Assembly: GCF_006352065.1 (NCBI RefSeq)
Contig: NZ_CP040915.1
Location: forward strand, 2,480,001-2,544,000
Length of the DNA: 64,000 nt
Direction of reading: 5' to 3'
Source of the DNA: Georgenia yuyongxinii
GTDB taxonomy: Bacteria > Actinomycetota > Actinomycetes > Actinomycetales > Actinomycetaceae
Part shown: positions 57,711 through 64,000 of the stretch, one piece after another
How the letters are laid out: each line of letters starts with the position of its first letter
Position numbering within the stretch: position 1 is the first letter of the stretch
Notes under the pieces: model-generated
Database searches by the model: none
What the model was told of the DNA's origin: nothing
What the model saw: the letters and a program-made list of their open reading frames with translations, nothing else
Made by a program: the position numbers and the translations under genes

Positions 57711-57940
57711 GGCGGCCTCCTCAGTCCGCTGGCGGGGTTCCAGGTGGTGCGACGCCCTGCGGCCCCGGCGCGCAGCTCGCCCAGGAGCGGGCCGGCGGCG
57801 AGGACGAGCAGCCCGGCAACGGGCCAGAGATGTCCGGCGGCCGAGCGCACGACGGGCACGGCGGTCCGGGAGGCGACGGCCAGCCGCCTCGTCCGGTCCG
57901 GCAGCGGTGGCTTCCCGTCCGCGTCCCGTGTCTGTGTCAT
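57707..57940 (-). CDS. Small single-TM protein translationally coupled to flavodoxin
   Basis: A possible 77-residue protein from ATG 57940 with one hydrophobic segment (GHLWPVAGLLVLAAGPLLGEL, about residues 37-57) flanked by basic residues. The stop overlaps the flavodoxin start by ATGA, which supports a real gene, and the upstream sequence resembles that of the DUF998-like remnant at the same position before copy 2. No family is recognised. Confidence 0.45.
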   Translation of the reverse strand: MTQTRDADGKPPLPDRTRRLAVASRTAVPVVRSAAGHLWPVAGLLVLAAGPLLGELRAGAAGRRTTWNPASGLRRPP

Positions 57941-57999
57941 ACCGCTCACCCCGCAGGTGCTCGCAGCACCACGATCGCGCCCGGACGGGCGAGATGAAA

Positions 58000-58016
58000 G
58001 CGACCAAGGTCCCCAC
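58000..58016 (-). promoter_or_regulatory. DevR/DosR-like box upstream of flavodoxin copy 3 module
   Basis: On the minus strand GTGGGGACCTTGGTCGC, containing GGGACC-TT-GGTC. It agrees with the DosR core GGGACTWWAGTCCC at about 11 of 14 positions. It is 60 bp upstream of the small membrane gene start. Confidence 0.45.
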
Positions 58017-58144
58017 GCCCGCTCGGCGGCACGGCCGCGGCTACAGCCTGGCCCTGGCGTCGCATACGGCTGCGGCCGCGGCCGCCGGATTCTCACCTTC
58101 ACCGTCGGGCCGATCCGCGTCCTTCCACTGCCGGCGTAACTGAG

Positions 58145-59218
58145 CTACCGGCCCGTCCACGTGGTCGATCGCCGTGCGGCGCCGAGGACCGCCTCCCGGG
58201 TCTCGTCCGGCAGGGTGTCTGGCACGCGAGAGAACCACTTCGGTATCTGCCGGCGCTCGAGCAGGACGACGTCGCCTGTCGGGTTCCGCCGCGTGAGCCG
58301 CTCATGTCGGACCAGCACGATGACCGGGGTGACCGGAACGGCGAGCTTGGTCGCCCTGCTGAGCAACCGCGAGGTCCGCTCGGCCTCGAACAGGCTGTTG
58401 CGGACGTACGGCACCTTCTTGCCGTTCACCATGAAGGTCTGTCCGCGGACCCAGATCTTCGCGCCCGGGTGGTGCTTGGCGTTGAGGGTGAACACTCCGC
58501 CAGGCCCGATGAGGACGTGGTCGATGTCGGCGCCGTTCGTGCCGATCGGCACCGCGTTGAGGTAGGTCCACCGCCGGTCCCGGGCGCAGAGCTTGGCGAG
58601 CTGCGCCGCAACGAGCTCCTCCCCCACCGCACCGACTCGCCAAGCGCGTTCCTCTGTCCTCAAGTCGAACAGCCGCGCGATGAAGGTGCGCACGGGCGCC
58701 TCTCGGCGCCTGGCCTCGGCCTGGGCACGGGCCATGGCCCCGGGACGGCGCCCGGCGAGGTCGACGTCCGCCGGTCGGGGCGCCGGTGCGATCGGAGAGG
58801 CCAGTTCTCCCGGCGTGGCAGACCCGGGCTCCGAAGTGCCCAAGCACGGACGGTCACGGGCGAGCGCCCTGGCCCGAAGCTGCGCGATCGAGAGCTTGGA
58901 GCCATTCGGCGCCGTCGCTACCGCGGGTGCGGCGGCCGAGCGCGGGGGCGCTGTGAGCTCGGTCCGGTCCTCCCCAGGTGGCGCGCTGCGCTGCTCGAAC
59001 CGATCGAGCCACTTACCGACTTCACTGAGGACCGTGGGGAGCAGGTCGGTGTTGAGGGGGTGTGTCTCCCGGGTGGTGAGGTCGTACCAGCCGATCTCCG
59101 TGCCACCGCCGGTCATGACGCGGAGCCGGTCCGTGCCCGTATCCGCGCTGCGGTGGACCGCCAGATCGCGGAGGTCACGGCGCCGCGCGCCTCGGTTTTC
59201 GGACGCGGAGACGTTCAT
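58145..59218 (-). CDS. NERD (nuclease-related) domain protein
   Basis: A 357-residue protein. The NERD domain is in the C-terminal half: WRVGAVGEELVAAQLAKL, then WTYLNAVPIGTNGADIDHVLIGPGGVFTLNAKHHPGAKIWVRG, with the Glu, Asp and Asn-Ala-Lys positions of the nuclease-related fold. The N-terminal 160 residues are Arg/Ala/Pro-rich and probably disordered, with a short ETHPLNTDLLPTVLSEVGKWLDRF helix. ATG 59218 has GGGGAGGA 9 nt upstream. NERD proteins are linked to DNA processing or signalling; no defence-system partners are seen nearby. Confidence 0.82.
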   Translation of the reverse strand: MNVSASENRGARRRDLRDLAVHRSADTGTDRLRVMTGGGTEIGWYDLTTRETHPLNTDLLPTVLSEVGKWLDRFEQRSAPPGEDRTELTAPPRSAAAPAVATAPNGSKLSIAQLRARALARDRPCLGTSEPGSATPGELASPIAPAPRPADVDLAGRRPGAMARAQAEARRREAPVRTFIARLFDLRTEERAWRVGAVGEELVAAQLAKLCARDRRWTYLNAVPIGTNGADIDHVLIGPGGVFTLNAKHHPGAKIWVRGQTFMVNGKKVPYVRNSLFEAERTSRLLSRATKLAVPVTPVIVLVRHERLTRRNPTGDVVLLERRQIPKWFSRVPDTLPDETREAVLGAARRSTTWTGR

Positions 59219-59422
59219 GCGTGCGATCCTCCCCACGCGGCGGTGCGGTGTCCCCGGAACGGGCGGTCCACAACCTCCGGCCGGCGCCGTGTGCGTCGTC
59301 GCCTGGGGCATTGATGTCCGCGCGGCACGCTCGTGCCCGAAGTCATCACGCGGGCGGCTGTGAGTCCGGTAGACCACCTCGGGACCGAGCGGTGCAGCCG
59401 TCGCGAGTGCCGTAGACCCGCG

Positions 59423-60034
59423 TCAGGCCGGTCGACGGGCGACGGCCAGGAACACCGAGTACGTGACGCCGTCGCGGACGTACTCGGTGCAGTCCCTGAC
59501 CGAGACGTCGACCAGACCGGCGTCCTCGAGCTGCACGCTGAGCTCGGCACGGTCGAAGCCGTGGTGGCCGTCGAAGTCGTGTCCGTGGAAGGAGCCGTCC
59601 TCGCGGTCCAGGTCGGCGATGCAGAGGTAGCCGCCGGGGGCCAGGAGCTCGGTGAAGCGCGAGAGCACCCGCGGCAGCGCCTTGATGTGGTGCAGCACGA
59701 GGGAGGTGACGATGAGGTCGAACCGCTCGTCCGGCGGCGGCTGGGCCTCGAGATCCAGGTCCCACACCCGCGCGGCGGGAAGCGCACCGCTCCCGATCTT
59801 CTCCAGGATGACGTCGCGCATCCCCGACGAGCTGTCCGCAAGGGTCGCGGGGCCGATCCGCCCGGCGAGCGCCTGGGTCACCAGGCCTGTGCCGGCGCCG
59901 TAGTCGAGCACCCGCGTGCGCGCGCTCAGCGACACCGCGGCCGCCACAGCCTGCGCGACCTCGTGTGCCCGGGCGACTTTCTGCTCGTCGCGGTCCCAGT
60001 CCGCCGCCGTGGCGTCGAAGTGCTCGGTTCCCAT
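59423..60034 (-). CDS. Class I SAM-dependent methyltransferase
   Basis: A 203-residue methyltransferase: TEHFDATAADWDRDEQKVARAHEVA at the start, motif I VLDYGAGTGLVTQALAG, motif III-IV FDLIVTSLVLHHIKALPRVLSRFTELLAPGGYLCIADLD. ATG 60034 is chosen because the longer frame upstream is not family-like. The substrate is unknown. Confidence 0.87.
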   Translation of the reverse strand: MGTEHFDATAADWDRDEQKVARAHEVAQAVAAAVSLSARTRVLDYGAGTGLVTQALAGRIGPATLADSSSGMRDVILEKIGSGALPAARVWDLDLEAQPPPDERFDLIVTSLVLHHIKALPRVLSRFTELLAPGGYLCIADLDREDGSFHGHDFDGHHGFDRAELSVQLEDAGLVDVSVRDCTEYVRDGVTYSVFLAVARRPA

Positions 60035-60190
60035 CGGGCCACCCTGGCAGGAGGGCCGCACACGACGGAAGCCCACGATGCGTCTGGCCGGGCGTAGCAG
60101 AGAGACGCCCAATCCATGCCGTGCACCGCGCCGCGGCGTCCTGGCCGACGAGGTTCGACGGCGCTCCTCGTGGCCACGCGCTTGTCGACC

Positions 60191-60204
60191 TATCCTGCGT
60201 CAGG
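60191..60204 (+). promoter_or_regulatory. Leaderless-type promoter of the pRiA4b ORF-3-like gene
   Basis: TATCCT (60191-60196) sits 7 nt before the GTG at 60204. That is -10 spacing to the start codon itself, as expected for the leaderless transcripts common in actinobacteria. No RBS is present. Confidence 0.45.
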
Positions 60205-61568
60205 TGCCCCACTACTACGACCTCACCGTGACGCTGGAGGACGTGCCCACTCCCCCGTGGCGGCGCTTCCTCATCGACAGCGAGGCGACCCTCGCGGACC
60301 TGCACTGGGCGATCCAGGATGCGTGCGGGTGGGAGGACCGCCACCTCTTCGAGTTCTCGTCCACGTCGGGGGTGCCGCTGGCCGGGGTGCCGGACGACGA
60401 GGGCGACGTGCCGGTACGGGACGCCTCGACGGTGCCGCTGAGGGAGGTCCTCGGCGCGGACGGGCCTGAGCTGCGCTACGTGTACGACTTTGGCGACCAC
60501 TGGCGGCAACGCCGTCCGGTGCGAGGCCGTCGTGGAGTCGACGAGGGCTTCCACCGCCGCCTGGTCGGTGGTGCCCGCGCCTTCCCGCCCGAGGACTGCG
60601 GAGGCGTCTCTGGCTACGCGCAATGCGTCGACGTGCTCCGTGCCGCCGAGGACGACGAAGACGTGCGCACGTGGCTGGGCGACTGGACTCCGGAGCGGTT
60701 CGACCTCGACGCGACCCGCCAGGATTTCGACGCCGATCGGGCCCCCGCGGCGTTGCTCCTGCCGGGCTTCCCGCACCCGTCCCACCTCGCCGCGGTCGAG
60801 GTGCCCGCCGCCACGCAACCCGCGTTGAACGCGGCGGCCGAGGGAGTCGCGCTTCTCGACCGCCTCCGGGCGTTCACCCGATGGGCGGGCGACGGACGCA
60901 GGCTCACCGCCACCGGCAACCTGACGATGGCGGCGGGCGCGGAACTGATCGGTCTGCTCGGCACCGGCGACCGCCTCGATCAGCGCATCGGCGACCGCGT
61001 GTTCAAGACCAGGAGCACGGTGGAGCTCCGCGGGATCGACCTCACCTTCCGCCTCGCCCGCCGGGCGGGGTTCGTCAAGGTGCAGAAGGGCACCGTATCG
61101 GCGACGAAGCGCGGTACGCAGCTTGGGCGCGACCCGCTCGCCGACTGGCGCGCCGCGTTCACGGGACTGCTCGACCTCGGCGTCCTCCAGCACCGCTACG
61201 CCCACTCGACCTGGATGGACCCCTACTGGAAGGAGCTCCTCGACGGCCAGGTCCCCGGCCTGGTGGCCAACCTGCTGGTCGTCGGCCGGCCGGTTCCGCT
61301 CGTCGACCTGCAGGAGCGGCTGTGGCAGCTGGTCGAGGCGTCGTTCGTCCTCGACGACCTTGACGAGGAGGGCCTGCGCCGGCACCGCGATCTCCTCGAC
61401 CGCGACGTCCGCAGCATCTGCCAGGCGCTCGCCGATCTCCGCGTCGTCGAGGTCACCGACGTGGTGACCACCACCGACGCCTACGGGTTCACGGTTGAGC
61501 GGGGCGGCGAGGTGGCGGTGACCGCCCTGGGTGCCGCGGCGGTGCCGGACCTCGTGGCGCGACGATAG
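60204..61568 (+). CDS. Plasmid pRiA4b ORF-3-like family protein
   Basis: A 454-residue protein. The N-terminal 170 residues match the PF07929 pattern: YDLTVTLEDVPTPPWRRFLID, LADLHWAIQDACGWEDRHLFEF, LRYVYDFGDHWRQRRPV and PPEDCGGVSGYAQ. The remaining 280 residues include winged-helix-like stretches (TATGNLTMAAGAELIGLLGTGDRL, KGTVSATKRGTQLGRDPLADW). This long two-part form is known in actinobacteria. The function is unknown. It may lead a unit with the gene at 61577. Confidence 0.82.
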   Translation: MPHYYDLTVTLEDVPTPPWRRFLIDSEATLADLHWAIQDACGWEDRHLFEFSSTSGVPLAGVPDDEGDVPVRDASTVPLREVLGADGPELRYVYDFGDHWRQRRPVRGRRGVDEGFHRRLVGGARAFPPEDCGGVSGYAQCVDVLRAAEDDEDVRTWLGDWTPERFDLDATRQDFDADRAPAALLLPGFPHPSHLAAVEVPAATQPALNAAAEGVALLDRLRAFTRWAGDGRRLTATGNLTMAAGAELIGLLGTGDRLDQRIGDRVFKTRSTVELRGIDLTFRLARRAGFVKVQKGTVSATKRGTQLGRDPLADWRAAFTGLLDLGVLQHRYAHSTWMDPYWKELLDGQVPGLVANLLVVGRPVPLVDLQERLWQLVEASFVLDDLDEEGLRRHRDLLDRDVRSICQALADLRVVEVTDVVTTTDAYGFTVERGGEVAVTALGAAAVPDLVARR

Positions 61569-61576
61569 GCAGCGGC

Positions 61577-62098
61577 ATGGCGTCCATCGCGGAGCGAGTC
61601 GCCCGCGCCGCCGAGGCGGCGTTGCGGGAGCACGGCTACGTCGCGCCCGTCGACGTGCTCGTCAGCCTGGGCTTGCTGGCGCCCGTGCACCGGGACCGCT
61701 GGCGGCAGGGACGCGTGCCCCATCTCGAAGGGGAGGTGCAGACGGGCCTGGGCAAGGCCTCGACCGCGATGACGACGGTGCAGCGTGGGGCCCGAGGGCA
61801 GGGGCTCCAGCCAAGCGAGACGGCCTATGTGGCACGCCCCCGCGACCGCAGGGCCCTGCGGTTCTCCGTCAGCGGCAAACCCGAGATCGAGCTGGCACAT
61901 CGCACCCACTGGGTCTCGCCGGCCCTGTCGGAAGCCAAACGGGCGCGCCTCCAGGAGAAGGCCAGCCGTCCGCCGGACCTCGTCGTCATCTCTCCGTTGC
62001 GGGACGGCGAGGTCACTCAACTCAACTCGCGTCACCCGTCATGCCGGTTCGTAGCGAGCGCCGGACGAGACCTGACGGCCCCCGGAGCGCCCCGATGA
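61577..62098 (+). pseudogene. DUF2293-like protein gene, C-terminally truncated
   Basis: The first 145 residues look like a DUF2293-type protein (IAERVARAAEAALREHGYVAPVDVLVSLGLLAPVHRDRWRQG, RPSETAYVAR-like stretch, THWVSPALSEAKRARLQEKASRPPDLVVISPLRD). From memory, relatives continue after SPL.D with a Cys-rich zinc-ribbon segment and about 150 more residues; here the frame instead reads GEVTQLNSRHPSCRF and stops. The last 77 bp overlap the converging MFS gene. This suggests a deletion fused the gene to the MFS end. The product may still be made. Confidence 0.55.
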
Positions 62099-63284
62099 GC
62101 ACCGCCGTGCCGAGCAGGGCGACGCCGCCCGCGAGCCACGGCAGCGCCGGCACCCCGAGGCGGTCCACCACGCCGCTGCCGGCCGCCGTCCCCAGGGCGA
62201 TGCCGAGATTGAACATGACGGGGATGATCGTCCCGGCCACCGACCGCAGAGCCGGACCAGCGGCGCCCATGATGACGGTCTGCGCGAGCGGAAAGGCGGC
62301 CCCGCTGGCCAGGCCCCAGATCGCCACGATGACCACGTCGCCGCCCGCCGAGGCGCCCACCACCGCCAGCGTGAGGAGCGTCGCGGCGAGCAGCGCCGCG
62401 TCCGCGAGGAACACCTGCCGGGGCCGCAGGTCCGCGAACCGCCCGACGACGACCACCGCCAGGCCCGACGTCACCCCGAACACCACGAGCAACGCACCGG
62501 TGTCCACCGTCGACGTCGCGAAGAGTGCGGTGACGAACGTGAACGCCGCGAGGTGCCCGGCCGCGAGCGTGGCGCTGGCGGCCGTGATACCCACGACGAC
62601 GCGGACCGGGGACCCGGCCACACGGGCGGGCGTCCCTGGCGTCGCCGCCTCCGCCGGACCGTCCGGCCTGCCGGGCACGACGGCGAGCACCACGGCGGCC
62701 GCCCCTACGAGGCTCAGCGCCGCTAGGACGACGAAGACGGCGCGCCAGTCCCACAGCTCGGCGGCGGCGTTGGCGGCCGGCACCGCGACGACGGTCCCGA
62801 GAGTGCCCCCGCCGAGGACGACGGCGACGGCACGGCCGAGCCGGTGCTCCGGGACGATGGCCGCGGTGTGCGCGTTCATCGTGGCCCACAGCAGCCCGCA
62901 CGCGGCCGCGGCGACCACCCGCGACCCGAGCGCGGCGGTGAAGTTCGGCGACAGCGCGGTGAGCAGGCTCGCGCCGCCGAACACCACGAGGCCGACGGCG
63001 ACCGTCCGGCGGCGGTCCCGGCCGGCCATGAGCCGGACGAGCGGGAAGCTGGCGACCACGACGACGACAGCCCACAGCGAGACCAGGAGCCCGACCTGCG
63101 GGACCGGCACACGCAGGTCCGCCGCCATGAACGGCATCATCGCCGTGGGCAGCAGCTCGCCGGCGACGACGACGAACGTCACCGCGGCGAGGATGAGGAG
63201 GCTGGGCCAGGGCATGGCCGGGCGGGCTGCCACGGCCAGATCGAGTTCCGCGTAGGTGCACGAGGAATCCATGGCACGGGACAC
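62022..63284 (-). CDS. MFS transporter (DHA1-like drug or sugar efflux type)
   Basis: A 420-residue, 12-TM carrier: LLILAAVTFVVVAGELLPTAMMPFMAADLRV at TM1, the loop motif A VRLMAGRDRRRTV and the C motif-like GGTLGTVVAVPAANAA in TM5, patterns of the AraJ/NepI-like DHA1 exporters. GTG 63284 or ATG 63272 may be the start. It diverges from a MerR gene with a MerR-type operator between, so it is probably induced by a toxic small molecule. Confidence 0.85.
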   Translation of the reverse strand: MSRAMDSSCTYAELDLAVAARPAMPWPSLLILAAVTFVVVAGELLPTAMMPFMAADLRVPVPQVGLLVSLWAVVVVVASFPLVRLMAGRDRRRTVAVGLVVFGGASLLTALSPNFTAALGSRVVAAAACGLLWATMNAHTAAIVPEHRLGRAVAVVLGGGTLGTVVAVPAANAAAELWDWRAVFVVLAALSLVGAAAVVLAVVPGRPDGPAEAATPGTPARVAGSPVRVVVGITAASATLAAGHLAAFTFVTALFATSTVDTGALLVVFGVTSGLAVVVVGRFADLRPRQVFLADAALLAATLLTLAVVGASAGGDVVIVAIWGLASGAAFPLAQTVIMGAAGPALRSVAGTIIPVMFNLGIALGTAAGSGVVDRLGVPALPWLAGGVALLGTAVLIGALRGPSGLVRRSLRTGMTGDAS

Positions 63285-63290
63285 TAAACT

Positions 63291-63312
63291 TTGACATCAG
63301 TGTGAAGGTCAA
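63291..63312 (-). promoter_or_regulatory. MerR-type promoter between MFS and MerR genes
   Basis: TTGACATCAGTGTGAAGGTCAA has inverted TTGAC...GTCAA ends. On the minus strand TTGACC is followed by a 19-bp spacer, the long spacing MerR proteins correct by twisting DNA. It serves the MFS gene and would also lie in the path of the MerR gene promoter. Confidence 0.6.
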
Positions 63313-63333
63313 GCCCTCAAGCGGAGGCGATCG

Positions 63334-63711
63334 ATGAAGATCGGCGAACTCTCCAGCCGGACCGGTGTGGCGACCCGGCTGCTGCGGTACTACGAGGAGC
63401 AGGGGCTGCTGGCGCCCGGCCGGTCGGGGAACGGGTACCGCTCCTACACGGAAGACGACGTCGAGCTGGTGGACCGCATCGCCCTGCTCATCCGGTCGGG
63501 GGTGCCGACCCGCCTCGTCGGCGTGCTCCTCGAGCTCGAGGGCGACAGCTCCCCCGAGCTCGCCGCCACGTGCACCCGCGACGTCGCAGAGCTGCTCGTG
63601 GCCGAGCTCAACCAGCTCAACGCCCGCATCGACTGCCTGACCCGCACCCGCGAGACCATCACGCGATTCCTCGCGCGCACCGACCACGCCGCCCTCGTCG
63701 GGGCGATGTAG
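63334..63711 (+). CDS. MerR family transcriptional regulator
   Basis: A 125-residue MerR protein: MKIGELSSRTGVATRLLRYYEEQGLLAPGRSGNGYRSYTEDDVELVDRI is the winged-helix domain, then a dimerising coiled coil (LAATCTRDVAELLVAELNQLNARIDCLTRTRETITRFL). The short C-terminus has isolated Cys rather than a metal-binding CxxC loop, so it more likely senses an organic compound. GGAGG lies 8 nt upstream. It probably controls the divergent MFS gene. Confidence 0.88.
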   Translation: MKIGELSSRTGVATRLLRYYEEQGLLAPGRSGNGYRSYTEDDVELVDRIALLIRSGVPTRLVGVLLELEGDSSPELAATCTRDVAELLVAELNQLNARIDCLTRTRETITRFLARTDHAALVGAM

Positions 63712-63762
63712 CACCCGCCCGGACAGGCGCCAGGGCACGTCCCAGACGCCGCGTCCCCGCCC

Positions 63763-64000
63763 TCAGCCGAACGCCGAGTCGATGACCTTTCGTGCAGGGA
63801 GCGCGCGGGCGAGGAACGCGGTGTCGCCGGCGAGGAGTTCCCGCGCCGCCTGGATGAGCCCGCTGAGCGCGTTCCAGGCGAAGGTGCCGCCGACCGAGAT
63901 GCGGGCGACGCCCGCGTCGGCCAGCTCCGCCGGTGTCGGCCCGCCCCTGACCAGCAGCACGTTGACCGGCCGGTCGACCTCCGCGCAGACGGTGCGGATC
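63763..64000 (-). CDS. Isocitrate lyase/PEP mutase family protein (5' end off window)
   Basis: The C-terminal part of a gene entering from the right edge. It reads IRTVCAEVDRPVNVLLVRGGPTPAELADAGVARISVGGTFAWNALSGLIQAARELL and ends VIDSAFG. The PVNVL...G..P...LA..GV.RISVGG pattern is that of the PEP phosphomutase/isocitrate lyase family close to the oxaloacetate decarboxylase branch. The catalytic residues lie outside the window. Confidence 0.8.
   Translation of the reverse strand, partial: IRTVCAEVDRPVNVLLVRGGPTPAELADAGVARISVGGTFAWNALSGLIQAARELLAGDTAFLARALPARKVIDSAFG

Noticed and set aside
1-64000. CRISPR array, prophage or intact insertion sequence
   Set aside because: No regularly spaced repeats, phage structural genes, transposase or integrase were found on either strand.

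Overview
This window comes from a GC-rich (about 70 percent) genome. Long shadow ORFs on the opposite strand, frequent GTG starts, many 4-bp ATGA/GTGA gene overlaps, a LexA box of the TCGAAC-N4-GTTCGA type, leaderless-looking genes and an Rv2578c-family radical SAM protein all point to an actinobacterium, probably of the Micrococcales (inference). No rRNA, tRNA, CRISPR array, phage or intact insertion sequence was seen.

Positions 1-31622 form a catabolic island. A ten-gene minus-strand operon (11971 down to 1036) encodes a three-subunit molybdenum hydroxylase of the xanthine/CO dehydrogenase family, a CoxG-like protein, an amidohydrolase, a RutA/SfnG-like flavin monooxygenase (LLM) with an SsuE-type FMN reductase, a phytoene-desaturase-like oxidase, an SDR and a class A FAD hydroxylase. 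Nine of its ten genes overlap the preceding one by 4-5 bp or are otherwise tightly packed. To its left is the edge-truncated binding protein of a branched-chain-amino-acid-type importer. To its right are two paralogous FCD-type GntR regulators, a CynX-like MFS carrier, a second LLM enzyme, two AraC regulators, an SDR and an FMO-like enzyme, a RidA-like protein, a cupin, two DUF202 membrane proteins, a Cys-type sulfatase, a sulfonate/nitrate-type ABC importer, a formylglycine-generating enzyme (FGE) and a second RidA-like protein. Nearly every transcription unit in this stretch has a palindrome close to TGTGATCACA in its promoter, usually directly after a TTGACA -35 box. The most economical reading is one large regulon, controlled by the two GntR proteins, for uptake and oxidative ring opening of a heteroaromatic or otherwise nitrogen- or sulfur-containing compound. 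The substrate cannot be read from the sequence.

Positions 31740-46923 look like ordinary chromosome: DUF2461, two secreted proteins, an SOS-linked radical SAM protein, a DUF4386-like membrane protein, a VOC/HxlR operon with a clear operator, a rhodanese with a receiver/thioredoxin-reductase fusion, and a MacB-like ABC exporter divergent from a large LuxR (LAL) regulator.

Positions 46961-58016 are a decay and reshuffling zone. It holds a collapsed antitoxin/PIN-toxin pair, three copies of one flavodoxin gene (one intact, one with a single frameshift, one heavily broken), a DUF998-like gene broken by a 25-bp tandem duplication, an EF-Tu domain-III-like fragment, a second PIN remnant, a metalloprotease gene interrupted at a G6 run, and a 1040-residue alpha/beta hydrolase with repeated beta domains. 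The flavodoxin copies share a GACCAAGGTC-type dyad that resembles a DevR/DosR box. The rest (58145-64000) holds a NERD protein, a methyltransferase, a pRiA4b ORF-3-like protein, a truncated DUF2293-like gene, an MFS/MerR divergent pair and the end of a PEP-mutase-family gene.
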